NCBI RefSeq assembly: GCF_003443895.1
Contig: NZ_QQOA01000032.1
Coordinates: forward strand, 1-64,000
Direction of reading: 5' to 3'
Source: Paraburkholderia phosphatilytica
GTDB lineage: Bacteria; Pseudomonadota; Gammaproteobacteria; Burkholderiales; Burkholderiaceae
DNA length: 64,000 nucleotides
A program made the translations under genes and the position numbers. Below the pieces are notes generated by a model. The model was given only the letters and a program-made list of their open reading frames with translations, was not told where the DNA came from and did no database searches. This document shows, one piece after another, positions 34,850-43,403 of this stretch (the first letter of the stretch is position 1; every line of letters begins with the position of its first letter).

Positions 34850-36289
34850 CTATTTGTTCAGCTCTTCCAGCTTCAGGCCATTCGTCCTCGGACCGAAGCC
34901 GCCGATCGACAGCACCACGATCGCCATGCACGCGCTGATGCCGCCGAATACGCCGCTCACACCGAAATCCCGCAGCAGCGACGCAATGATGAAGCCCGAC
35001 ATCATTGCGCCGATGCGGCTCGCGGAGTACACGATGCCGTTCACGCGGCAACGGATCGCCGTCGGAAACAGCTCGGCCTGGTACGCGTGATAGCACACGG
35101 AGATGACCTGCCCGGCAAGGCTGATCAGCACGCCGAGCGCGATCAGCAGTGCCGGAGATTTCATCTGCGCGAACGCGAAGCCGCAGACCATCACGACGAA
35201 CGCCGAGCCGACGATCAGCCACTTGCGCTGGATCCGGTCCGCGACGAGCATCGCGAGAAGCGGCCCCGCCGGCAGCGCGATCGCGATGATGAACGAGTAC
35301 AGCAGGCTCTTCGTCACGGTAATGCCCTGCCCGATCAGCAGCGTCGGCACCCAGTTCGCGAAGCCGTAGTAGCCCACCGCCTGACACAGGTTGAACACGA
35401 TCAGCATCACGAGCCGCGAGCGATACGGCGGCTGCCACAGCTCCAAAAGCGACGCGCGCCGATGCGCGGGCTGCTCGACCGCTGCAAGCGGCGGCGGCAG
35501 CGCGGCGCCGGTCTGCCGCTCGGCCATGCGCTCCATCCGCGCGACGATGCTTTCGGCCTCGTCGACGCGCCCACGGCCGACGAGCCAGCGCGGGCTTTCC
35601 GGCACCGCGCGACGGATGCCCCACACGATCACCGCGCCGAGCGACCCGGCGAGGATCACCCAGCGCCAGCCGTCGAGCCCAAGCAGCTGGGTCGGCACGA
35701 GCCAGTACGACAGGATCGCCGCGACGGGCGCGGCCGCGAACATCACCATCTGGTTGAACGCCATCGCGCGGCCGCGCAGGTGCTGCGGCGCCATCTCGGT
35801 CACGTAGCTGTCGATCGTCACGATTTCGATGCCCACGCCGATGCCGGTGATGAAGCGCCACAGGATCAGGCCGTCGGCCGTGTGCTGGAACGCCATGACC
35901 GCGGAGCCGAGCGAATACCACAGTAGCGAGAACGTGAACACCGACCGCCGCCCGAAGCGGTCGGGCAGCCAGCCGAGAAAGAAGGTGCCGGCAAAGAGAC
36001 CCGCGAACGTCGCCGCGATGAAGCCGGCAAAGCCTTGCATGCCGAACAGCGCGCCGGAAGTCGTCTGCAGGATGCCGCTCTTCGCGAGGCCGGGCGCGAT
36101 GTAGCCGGTGAAGATCAGGTCGTAGATCTCGAAGAAGCCGCCGAGCGAGATCAGCAAGACCAGCGTCCATAGATACGCCGTGGGCGGCAGCCGGTCCATC
36201 CGCGCGGACAAGGCCGCCGCGACGCGAGCTTCGGGCCGCGCGGCGGCGGGCGCGAGTGACGACACGTCCGCCACGATCGTACGTTGCAT
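34850..36289 (-). CDS. MFS transporter (metabolite:H+ symporter type)
   Basis: A 479-residue major facilitator with 12 predicted helices. The signature loop between helices 2 and 3 is LGWLPDRFGRRSVF, and PESPRWLVGRGRVDEA is the cytosolic segment after helix 6, as in the sugar/aromatic-acid porters. ATG 36289 has AAGGAAGGAG seven bases upstream. It lies 124 bp downstream of a CoA-transferase gene and reads the same way, so it probably imports the acid that the transferase and lyase process. The substrate is not known. Confidence 0.87.
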   Translation of the reverse strand: MQRTIVADVSSLAPAAARPEARVAAALSARMDRLPPTAYLWTLVLLISLGGFFEIYDLIFTGYIAPGLAKSGILQTTSGALFGMQGFAGFIAATFAGLFAGTFFLGWLPDRFGRRSVFTFSLLWYSLGSAVMAFQHTADGLILWRFITGIGVGIEIVTIDSYVTEMAPQHLRGRAMAFNQMVMFAAAPVAAILSYWLVPTQLLGLDGWRWVILAGSLGAVIVWGIRRAVPESPRWLVGRGRVDEAESIVARMERMAERQTGAALPPPLAAVEQPAHRRASLLELWQPPYRSRLVMLIVFNLCQAVGYYGFANWVPTLLIGQGITVTKSLLYSFIIAIALPAGPLLAMLVADRIQRKWLIVGSAFVVMVCGFAFAQMKSPALLIALGVLISLAGQVISVCYHAYQAELFPTAIRCRVNGIVYSASRIGAMMSGFIIASLLRDFGVSGVFGGISACMAIVVLSIGGFGPRTNGLKLEELNK

Positions 36290-36323
36290 TGCTGTCTCCT
36301 TCCTTTATATGGATGCCGAACTA

Positions 36324-36360
36324 TTGCCGGCATTTCCGGTTTTGCCGGTTTTTCCGGCGG
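36324..36360. repeat. four CCGG-centred 9-bp repeats
   Basis: CCGG occurs at 36327, 36336, 36345 and 36354, exactly nine bases apart, each preceded by TTG or TTT. It lies between the CoA-transferase stop and the MFS start, on the noncoding side, and could be a binding site, a weak stem or drift. Confidence 0.6.
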
Positions 36361-36413
36361 CAACGCAGGCGTTAGCGTTATCGCTCGCGGGCGCCGCGTG
36401 TTGCTGCCAGTCC

Positions 36414-37565
36414 CTACGCCGACAGACGCGCTTTCAGCCGCGACAGGATCTCCTCCGTGTGCTCGCCGACTTTCGCGAGCGCCTGCCGCACGCCGGGGCG
36501 GCGGCCGCCCATCAACAGCGGCAGCAGCACGACTTCGGTGGTCTCGCCGTCGTCCGTCTGCATCGGCGCGAGGCCGCCGCTCTGCTTCAGGTGCGGATCG
36601 TCGAACAGCTGGTCCGGACGCACGATCGGTGCGTAAGGAATGCCCGCCGCTTCGAGCTTCGGCGCCAGTTCGTCGACGCGGTGATCTTTCAGGATGTCGC
36701 CGAGAGACGCGAGCAGTTCGGGACGGACTGCGACGCGCAGCGCGTTGTCCGCGAACTTCGGCTCGGCGGCAAGATCGGGGCGCGCCAGCACGTCGCACAG
36801 CGTGACGAACTGCCGGTCGCTGACGGCGCCGATGAAGAGCTGCTCGCCGTCCGCCAGCGTGAACACGTCGTACACGCTCCACGCCGACACGCGTGACGGC
36901 ATCGGCGGCGGCGGCTCGTGTGTCATCGCGTACTGCTGCATGTGCTGCGCGCTCAGGAACACGCAGTTCTCGAACAGTGCGCTCTGCACTTCCTGACCGC
37001 GCCCCGTCACATCGCGTTCGCGCAGCGCGGCCAGCACGCCGATCGCGCCGAACATGCCGCCCATGATGTCGTTGACCGACGTGCCGGCGCGCAATGGGCG
37101 CCCGGCCGGTCCCGTCATGTACGACAGGCCACCCATCATCTGCACGACTTCGTCGAGCGCGAGACGCTTCTCGTACGGCCCTGGCAGAAAACCCTTGTGC
37201 GATACGTAGATCAGACGCGGATAGCGTTGCGAGAGCGTCGCGTAGTCGAGCCCGAGCTTGCTCATCAGGCCCGGCCGGAAGTTTTCGAGCACCACGTCGC
37301 ACTGGCCGACCAGTTCGACGGCGGCCGCCTGACCATCCGGCGTGTTGATGTCGAGCACCACGCTCTTCTTGTTGCGGTTGAACGAGCGGAAGAAGCCGAT
37401 GCCGAGACCGGGCAGCCGGCGCGTCTTGTCGCCGCCGGGCGGCTCGATCTTGATCACTTCGGCGCCGAGGTCCGCGAGAATCATCCCGCAGGTTGGACCC
37501 ATCACCATGTGAGTGAATTCGACGACGCGGATGCCGTCGAGCGGCAGGCGATCGGATGAGGTCAT
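36414..37565 (-). CDS. CaiB/BaiF-family CoA-transferase
   Basis: A 383-residue class III CoA-transferase. The catalytic Asp is D166 in AGTSVNDIMGGMFGA, and the N-terminus DGIRVVEFTHMVMGPTCGMILADLGAEVIKIE is typical. It moves CoA, commonly from succinyl-CoA, onto a carboxylic acid. Seven bases separate it from the HMG-CoA-lyase-like gene upstream, so the two are cotranscribed. Together they can activate a hydroxy-acid and split its CoA ester. The acceptor (for example citramalate or 3-hydroxy-3-methylglutarate) is inference. ATG 37565 gives MTSSDRLPL. Confidence 0.88.
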   Translation of the reverse strand: MTSSDRLPLDGIRVVEFTHMVMGPTCGMILADLGAEVIKIEPPGGDKTRRLPGLGIGFFRSFNRNKKSVVLDINTPDGQAAAVELVGQCDVVLENFRPGLMSKLGLDYATLSQRYPRLIYVSHKGFLPGPYEKRLALDEVVQMMGGLSYMTGPAGRPLRAGTSVNDIMGGMFGAIGVLAALRERDVTGRGQEVQSALFENCVFLSAQHMQQYAMTHEPPPPMPSRVSAWSVYDVFTLADGEQLFIGAVSDRQFVTLCDVLARPDLAAEPKFADNALRVAVRPELLASLGDILKDHRVDELAPKLEAAGIPYAPIVRPDQLFDDPHLKQSGGLAPMQTDDGETTEVVLLPLLMGGRRPGVRQALAKVGEHTEEILSRLKARLSA

Positions 37566-37572
37566 GGCAGTC

Positions 37573-38532
37573 TCAGGCATGGGCCGCGACGTACGTATCG
37601 CGGCGTGAGGTAATCGGAAGTCCGGCGCGCCACAGCGTGCCGTGCAGGGTTTCGCCGGCGAGCCATTGCGCGACCTTCGCGCGCAACGCCAGCAGCGCGT
37701 CGATGTCGATGCCGGTTTCGATGCCCATACCGGCGAGCATGAACGCGAGGTCCTCGCTCGCGGCATTGCCGCTCGCGCCCGGCGCATGCGGACAACCGCC
37801 GATGCCGGCCAGCGACGCGTCGAAGCGCGCGACGCCGGTTTCGAGCGCCGCATAGACATTCGCGAGCGCAAGGCCGCGGGTATCGTGAAAGTGGCCGCAC
37901 CACAGGCGTTCGCCGGCAATGCGCACCGCCTTCTCGAACAGCGCGCGCACCGCAGCGGGATTCGCATAACCGACCGTATCCGCGAGGCTCACGCGGTCCG
38001 CGCCGGCATCGAGCAGCGCCTGCATGCAGCGCAGCACCTCGGCTTCGTCGACCGCGCCCTGAAGCGTGCAGCCGAACGCCGTGCCGATACCGCCTTCGAT
38101 CACGATCTTCGAGCCCGCCGCATCGCGCGCGGCGCGCATCCGGGCAACTTCGGCGATCACTTCGTCAGGTGTTTTGCGGAGGTTCGCGACGCTGTGCGCG
38201 TGACTCGCCGACAGCGGCACAAGCATCGCATCCGCCTGCGACTCGATCGCGCGCTCTGCGCCTTTCAAGTTCGGCACGAGCACGGAAACGGCAAGGCCCG
38301 GCAAGGTCTTCGCGAATGCGATGAGGTCCGCGGTGTCCGCGAGTTGCGGCAGGAGCCGCGCGGGCACGAACGAGCCGACCTCGATCTCGCGCTGGCCGGC
38401 CGCGTACGCGTCGCGGATCCATTCGAGCTTGCGCTCCGTCGGCAGGATAGTCTGGATGCTCTGCAGGCCGTCGCGCAGCCCGACTTCACGAACCACCGCG
38501 CGAGGGGGAAATGCCGCCATACGTGTCTCCAT
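37573..38532 (-). CDS. HMG-CoA-lyase-family enzyme
   Basis: A 319-residue TIM-barrel lyase of the hydroxymethylglutaryl-CoA lyase family. VVREVGLRDGLQ (R20, D21) starts the barrel, and the active-site cysteine loop GIGGCPHAPGASGNAASEDL is complete, as are GHFHDTRG and VSLADTVGYA. Known members cleave HMG-CoA to acetoacetate and acetyl-CoA, but (R)-citramalyl-CoA lyases also belong here. Its operon partner, a CaiB transferase, and the MFS gene suggest use of an exogenous acid. ATG 38532 or 38520 could be the start. A LysR gene is divergent. Confidence 0.88.
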   Translation of the reverse strand: METRMAAFPPRAVVREVGLRDGLQSIQTILPTERKLEWIRDAYAAGQREIEVGSFVPARLLPQLADTADLIAFAKTLPGLAVSVLVPNLKGAERAIESQADAMLVPLSASHAHSVANLRKTPDEVIAEVARMRAARDAAGSKIVIEGGIGTAFGCTLQGAVDEAEVLRCMQALLDAGADRVSLADTVGYANPAAVRALFEKAVRIAGERLWCGHFHDTRGLALANVYAALETGVARFDASLAGIGGCPHAPGASGNAASEDLAFMLAGMGIETGIDIDALLALRAKVAQWLAGETLHGTLWRAGLPITSRRDTYVAAHA

Positions 38533-38580
38533 AGGGTGCCCGCCAGTCGTTGGGCCGCTGGCGATGGTTCCACTTTAGAG

Positions 38581-38635
38581 TTTCCTGGAAACACATAAAG
38601 CGTTATCTTGGAACCGTCATGCTTCCATTCCGGAA
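38581..38635. promoter_or_regulatory. possible LysR sites in the lyase/LysR divergent promoter
   Basis: The palindrome TTTCCTGGAAA (38581-38591) and TTCCGGAA nearby (38628-38635) share a TTCC/GGAA core. They lie in the 127-bp gap between the lyase start (38532) and the LysR start (38660), where a LysR protein should bind. No footprint knowledge is available. Confidence 0.4.
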
Positions 38636-38659
38636 ACCCACCACCCCACGGGATACGCG

Positions 38660-39562
38660 ATGCGCGACATCGACCTGAAGACGCTGCGACTCTTCGTGGC
38701 GGTCTGCGAACACGGCAACATGGCGCGCGCGGCGCAGGACGAGCACATCGAGCCGTCCGCCATCAGCAAACGGATCGCGCAGCTGGAAAGCGATCTGGGC
38801 GTGCCGCTCTTCACGCGCTCGCGCCGCGGCGTGCAGCCTACTGCTGGCGGCAGCGCGCTGCTCGAACACGCGCGCAGCGTGCTGTTCACGATGGAACGGA
38901 TCGCGAGCGACGTCGCCGCATTCGGAGGAGGCCTCAAGGGCAGCGTCAGCGTGTGTGCGTCAGCGTCCGCGATCGCCGAGGCGCTGCTTGACGACATCGC
39001 GTCGTTCATGCGGCTGCCCGCGCATCAGAACATCCGCGTGAACGTCGAAGAGGCCGTCTCGACCGAACTCGTGCGCATGGTGCGAGACGGCGTCGTGTCG
39101 CTCGGCATCTGCTGGGACAACGTGGGGCTCGAAGGACTCGAGCATCGTCCTTACCGGCGCGACCGTCTCGCGGTCGCGGTGCACCGCGGGCATCCGCTCG
39201 CCAGCCGCGCGTCGGTGGAATTCGCGGAGACGTTCGGCTACGAACACGTCGGCCTGCCTCCTTCAACCGCGGTGCACCGGCTGTTGCGGCGGGCGGCGGC
39301 GCGCGCCGGCCACACCATTTCGTACCGCGCCGTGGTGTCGAATTTCGACGCGGCGTTCCGTGTGGTGGCCGCCAACCTCGGGATCAGCGTGATTCCGCAG
39401 GAGGTCGGCGAAGCGTACGCGCGGCTGCTCGACGTGCGGATCGTGCCGCTCGCCGACGCGTGGGCGGAACGGCGCTTCGTCGTCTGTTTCCGCGCGCTCG
39501 ACACGCTGCAGCCAGCCGCGCAGCGGATGGTGGAGCACCTCGCGGAGCATGCGCGGGGTTAG
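38660..39562 (+). CDS. LysR-family regulator divergent from the lyase/CoA-transferase unit
   Basis: A 300-residue LysR protein, MRDIDLKTLRLFVAVCEHGN, with helix-turn-helix AQDEHIEPSAISKRIAQLES and a normal effector domain. It is divergent from the lyase-CaiB-MFS unit across 127 bp, so it is the likely regulator and its ligand should be a pathway acid or CoA ester product. The stop is followed by ~195 bp with no gene, then a diguanylate cyclase gene. Confidence 0.87.
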   Translation: MRDIDLKTLRLFVAVCEHGNMARAAQDEHIEPSAISKRIAQLESDLGVPLFTRSRRGVQPTAGGSALLEHARSVLFTMERIASDVAAFGGGLKGSVSVCASASAIAEALLDDIASFMRLPAHQNIRVNVEEAVSTELVRMVRDGVVSLGICWDNVGLEGLEHRPYRRDRLAVAVHRGHPLASRASVEFAETFGYEHVGLPPSTAVHRLLRRAAARAGHTISYRAVVSNFDAAFRVVAANLGISVIPQEVGEAYARLLDVRIVPLADAWAERRFVVCFRALDTLQPAAQRMVEHLAEHARG

Positions 39563-39758
39563 ATTGATGTTGGATTGCGTGGAACCGCGGCTGCAAGATT
39601 GCGAAAGCGGTCTATGTCGGCCGCGCGTCACGCTGCTTCTCACCTTCCTCCTGTATAGTCCCGACAGACATTCAAACCAGCGTTTGATTCCGGGGAAAGC
39701 CAGCGTCGCCGTTGACATCGCGACCGCTTTCGCATCGCCGGTTCGCGCGTGAAACCGC

Positions 39759-40922
39759 ATGCCCGCCTTCGATCTGCGCACCGTCATCCTGATGTCGTCC
39801 GTCATGCCCGGCTTGATGGCGCTCGTCATGTTTTCGCTCGGGCGCGGCTTTCCGACCAACATTCGCGGTGTCGGAAACTGGGCGAGCGGCGCGCTCATCG
39901 TGTCGGCATCGGCATTGCTGCTCGCGCTGCGCGGCAGCGTGCCCGACTGGCTGTCCATCGTCGCGGCGAACTGCGGCATGATCGTCGGCACCGGACTGTG
40001 GCTCACCGGCAGCCAGCGCTTCTTCGGGCTGCTGCCGTCGTGGCGTTTTCTCGTGCTGATGCTTGCGATCGGCGTGACCGCGCTCAGCTGGATGACATGG
40101 GTTCATCCGTCGGTCGGAGGACGCACGCTGTGCATGACGGCCGTCCTCGCGCTCATCTACGGGCGCCAGAGCCTCGTCATGCTGCGCTACGGCCGGCGAG
40201 AAAGCAGCGCGGTCTTCCTTGGCGCGATGTTTCTCGTGCAGACCGTCGTCACGTTCGCGCGCTTCGTCACAACATTCGGTGCAGGCTTCGCGCATGCCGA
40301 GTTGTTCGCGAGCGACGCCGTCCAGGTACTCTACCTCACCACGGGCGCGCTGATGTCGCTGACCGTCACGGTCGGTTTCCTGCTGGTGGGGATGGACCGT
40401 TTGCGCACGCAGCTCGAACAGCAGTCGTTCGCCGATCCGCTCACGGGTCTCCTGAATCGCCGCGCGTTTCTCACCGCACACCAGGAGGAACGCGAGACGA
40501 TGATGCGCACGGGCGGCCTGCTGTCGCTGCTGCTGATCGATCTCGATCACTTCAAGGCGATCAACGACACCTTTGGCCATGCGAAAGGCGACGACATCCT
40601 CGTGGACTTCTCGCAGCGCGCCGCGAGCATGCTGCCGCGGCACCATCATTTCGCGCGCTGGGGCGGCGAGGAATTCGCGGTGCTGCTGCCTGGCCTGAAC
40701 CCCGAGCGCGCGGTCGAAGTGGCCGAAGCGGTACGCGCGAGGATCGCCGGGAATGACGACCACCTGCTGCCCGACTACACGTGCAGCATCGGTATCGCGT
40801 GCAAGGCAAGCGGCGACGCGACCATCGAACGGCTCGTCAAGGATGCGGACGAAGCGCTGTACCGTGCGAAACACAACGGCCGGAACTGTACCGAGGTCAG
40901 TGATCAGGTGATCCTGCTGTAG
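39759..40922 (+). CDS. membrane GGDEF diguanylate cyclase
   Basis: A 387-residue diguanylate cyclase. Residues ~10-212 hold about six membrane helices, a sensory region I cannot assign to a named MHYT- or MASE-type fold. The catalytic domain begins FADPLTGLLNRRAFL and carries GGEEF at 302-306, which is competent. No RxxD inhibitory site precedes it (the stretch is PRHHHFAR), so product inhibition at the I-site is probably absent. It makes c-di-GMP at the inner membrane. ATG 39759 starts MPAFDLRTV. It stands alone, with no operon partner. Confidence 0.9.
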   Translation: MPAFDLRTVILMSSVMPGLMALVMFSLGRGFPTNIRGVGNWASGALIVSASALLLALRGSVPDWLSIVAANCGMIVGTGLWLTGSQRFFGLLPSWRFLVLMLAIGVTALSWMTWVHPSVGGRTLCMTAVLALIYGRQSLVMLRYGRRESSAVFLGAMFLVQTVVTFARFVTTFGAGFAHAELFASDAVQVLYLTTGALMSLTVTVGFLLVGMDRLRTQLEQQSFADPLTGLLNRRAFLTAHQEERETMMRTGGLLSLLLIDLDHFKAINDTFGHAKGDDILVDFSQRAASMLPRHHHFARWGGEEFAVLLPGLNPERAVEVAEAVRARIAGNDDHLLPDYTCSIGIACKASGDATIERLVKDADEALYRAKHNGRNCTEVSDQVILL

Positions 40923-41042
40923 ACGCCGGTGGTTCACCGCCACTCCGATCTCCCGCTTCGGGTATTTCATATGTAGTACACCTCAACGAAGGTCCGTCAC
41001 TAGACTTTCCATGCGGAGCGAATGCGCTCCGTCGACGGCCCC

Positions 41043-41347
41043 ATGAGTGCGGACCTTTTGCGCGCGGGCTCGTCGGTATCCATACGGATAACCTTCCAAA
41101 GACGCGGAAGACAACGCGCGCACGGCGACAGCGCTGCCGCGATCTGGCGGCAAACCTTCGCGCTCCATCAGGCACTCGCGCAACGGTTCGAGCGCGAGAT
41201 CGCGAGATCGTCGTCGCATGAAGCGGACGCGCTCGCCGAGCTGCGACGCGCGCGCCTCGCGCTGCGCTGCGCTGCGAGATGCTGTCGCGCAACGATGCTG
41301 AGAACCGCGCGCGGCAAATCGCGCACGATCTGCTCGACGAAGGCTAG
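41043..41347 (+). pseudogene. small hypothetical gene frameshifted in a 5-bp tandem repeat
   Basis: From ATG 41043 one frame reads MSADLLRAGSSVSIRITFQ... to AELRRARLALRC, helical and protein-like. Immediately after that, at 41262-41276, lies a triplicated CTGCG unit. Past it the protein-like sequence continues in another frame as EMLSRNDAENRARQIAHDLL and ends at TAG 41345-41347. Removing one 5-bp unit restores a single ~100-residue frame. So the gene is either inactive, switched by repeat slippage, or misassembled. I recognise no family. It precedes the convergent ATPase gene by 15 bp. Confidence 0.45.
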
Positions 41348-41362
41348 CCGGGCCCAGCGCGG

Positions 41363-42493
41363 TCAACGCTTCGCCAGGCTATGCCGGCGAATCCACTCTG
41401 CGAACGCTTCGTCTTCGATACGGTATTCGCCGAACGCCAGCCGCGTGACGGCGTTGTGCGCCTGAAGGCGGCGCAGCGCGTGCGCCACGGTATTTTTCGT
41501 CGTCGGCTTGCCGAGCAATGCATTCATCCGCTCCAGGGCCGCGGCACCGTGTGTGTCCGTCTCGCCGCGTGCGAGCAGCGTGATGACCGCCTGGTCGGCC
41601 GCATGCATCCCCTTCCATTGCCAGAGGAAACTTTCGTCGGAGAACACGGATGCCTTCGTGTGTTCGAGCGCGGCCTCCTCGCCGTCGAACTGGTAGAGCA
41701 TGTAGCGCTCGACGAACCGCTTGAAAAACTCAGGCGTGCGATGCAGTTCTTCGAATGCGTGCTGCCCCTGTTCGATCGTCAACCCGTTGCGCGCCATGCG
41801 GTTCATCAGCTTGATCGTGAACGCGACGAACTCGTCGCCCAGCAGCGGAAACGGTTCGAGCGCGGCCCAGTTGTAGAACGGCTCCGATGCGCGCGCGAAC
41901 ATCTCCCGCAACGTGGTTTCCGAGCTGCCTGCAAAAATCACCTTGATGCGGTCCTTGCGGATGTCGAGCGACGCCCGCAGCGCGTGCGCGAAGTCTCCGT
42001 GGTCGGCGCGCGCCAACACCTGCGCTTCGTCGATGACGAGCAGCAGCGCCTTCTTCTGCCGGTCCAGCTGCCTCAGCACTTCACGCAGCGCCACGCCGCT
42101 GTCGGTGTCGGGCGCGGCGAGTTCGGCCTCCAGTGCCCCTTCCACGCCGCCGGGCAGACGCGCGCTCGCCTTGATCTTGCGCACCGGCTTGCCGAGCTTC
42201 GCGAGCACCGCCTTGATGCCCTGCGGTTCCAGCGACTCCGCAAGCGCCGACACCAGCGCCGAATCCGGCGACAAACGGCTGTCCCACAGGTCCGTATACG
42301 CGACGAGATAGCCCCGCTCATACGCCGCCGGCAACAGGTCCCGCCGCAGGAATTCCGTTTTGCCCATGCGCCGGCGGGCGAACAGCCCCCGCGCCGACGA
42401 GAGCTTCAGGTCGAACGCCTGCAGGTAGGCTTCAGCCAGCGCGGGCCGGACAAAATGCCAGGGGTTCGAAACCAGAGTTTCAGACGGTTTCAT
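41363..42493 (-). CDS. AAA ATPase with C-terminal winged helix
   Basis: A 376-residue P-loop ATPase. Walker A is ARRRMGKTEF (G44-K45-T46; the first glycine is replaced by A39), Walker B LLVIDEAQ (151-158). The C-terminal ~80 residues (NTVAHALRRLQAHNAVTRL and around) look like a winged helix. It resembles the archaeal-type ATPase/STAND-like single-protein group found scattered in bacteria; the role is unknown. ATG 42493 gives MKPSETLVS. Just upstream a perfect 10-bp palindrome (42503-42527) suggests autoregulation. No partner gene adjoins it. Confidence 0.8.
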   Translation of the reverse strand: MKPSETLVSNPWHFVRPALAEAYLQAFDLKLSSARGLFARRRMGKTEFLRRDLLPAAYERGYLVAYTDLWDSRLSPDSALVSALAESLEPQGIKAVLAKLGKPVRKIKASARLPGGVEGALEAELAAPDTDSGVALREVLRQLDRQKKALLLVIDEAQVLARADHGDFAHALRASLDIRKDRIKVIFAGSSETTLREMFARASEPFYNWAALEPFPLLGDEFVAFTIKLMNRMARNGLTIEQGQHAFEELHRTPEFFKRFVERYMLYQFDGEEAALEHTKASVFSDESFLWQWKGMHAADQAVITLLARGETDTHGAAALERMNALLGKPTTKNTVAHALRRLQAHNAVTRLAFGEYRIEDEAFAEWIRRHSLAKR

Positions 42494-42502
42494 AGGAACT
42501 GA

Positions 42503-42527
42503 AAAGTTTCATGAACGATGAAACTTT
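42503..42527. promoter_or_regulatory. palindrome at the ATPase promoter
   Basis: AAAGTTTCAT (42503-42512) and ATGAAACTTT (42518-42527) flank GAACG. The inner edge is ten bases from the ATPase start codon. Further GTTTC-like copies occur inside the first codons (42478-42492). It is likely a repressor site; the ATPase itself carries a winged helix and could be the binder. Confidence 0.6.
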
Positions 42528-42719
42528 ATGATACTTGCGCCCGCGCAGACAGTAAGCGGAAGGCCGCGCAGCCTTGCAGCATCCTGGAAACGAGAGCGAC
42601 CGCGTGGCAACCCGACCCGCGCCTGCGCGCTGTACCGGATTTCATCCATCAAAGCGTACCGGTACTGTACCGGCAATGACCCGCTAAACTGCTGAAAATC
42701 GCCCATGCCGGAGTTTCAT

Positions 42720-43349
42720 ATGTCGTTCGACACCCTCTTCGCAGCGCTGCCCGCCGGTATTCTGTTCGCGCTCGTCACCACGATCACGCCCGGCCCGAAC
42801 AATGCAATGCTGCTCGCGTCCGGCGTCAACTTCGGCTTTCGCCGCACGCTGCCGCATATTCTCGGCATCAGCGCGGGGGTCGTCCTGCTGATGGTGTCGG
42901 TCGGGTTCGGTCTCGGCGAGGCGTTCAACCGTATTCCGGTGCTCTACACGGTGCTCGAAGTCGCGAGCGTCGCGTATCTGCTGTATCTCGCATGGAAGAT
43001 CGGCACCTCGGGCGAGATGAAGGTTCGCGAAGGCAATCGCCGGCCGATGCGCTTTCACGAAGCGATTGCATTCCAGTGGGTCAATCCGAAGGCGTGGATG
43101 ATGGTGCTCACCGCCGCGACGACGATCCACCTGAGCAACAGCTTCGGCGCCAACGCGCTGCTGATGGCGGCGGTGTTCTATTTCGTGGGCTTGCCGTGCA
43201 TCTGCCTGTGGGCCGCGTTCGGCACCGCGATGCGCCGCCTGCTGTCGAAGCGGGTCTGGCTGCGCACGTTCAATATCGTGATGGCGTTGCTGCTCGTCGC
43301 CACGCTCTACCCCGCGGCGATGCATCTGATCGGGCGCGGCGCCGCCTGA
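42720..43349 (+). CDS. LysE/RhtB-family amino acid exporter
   Basis: A 209-residue exporter with six predicted helices. The start MSFDTLFAALPAGILFALVT and the motif TPGPNNAMLLASG are family hallmarks, followed by AFQWVNPKAWMM. ATG 42720 has GGAG six bases upstream; an ATG at 42705 overlaps it. It exports an amino acid or homoserine-lactone-type compound. A MocR regulator gene is convergent 54 bp downstream and could control it. The substrate is unknown. Confidence 0.88.
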   Translation: MSFDTLFAALPAGILFALVTTITPGPNNAMLLASGVNFGFRRTLPHILGISAGVVLLMVSVGFGLGEAFNRIPVLYTVLEVASVAYLLYLAWKIGTSGEMKVREGNRRPMRFHEAIAFQWVNPKAWMMVLTAATTIHLSNSFGANALLMAAVFYFVGLPCICLWAAFGTAMRRLLSKRVWLRTFNIVMALLLVATLYPAAMHLIGRGAA

Positions 43350-43403
43350 GCGCGCGGGCGCAGCGGCGGGCGGACACCCGCATGCGTCGCATCGATCGAT
43401 CGT

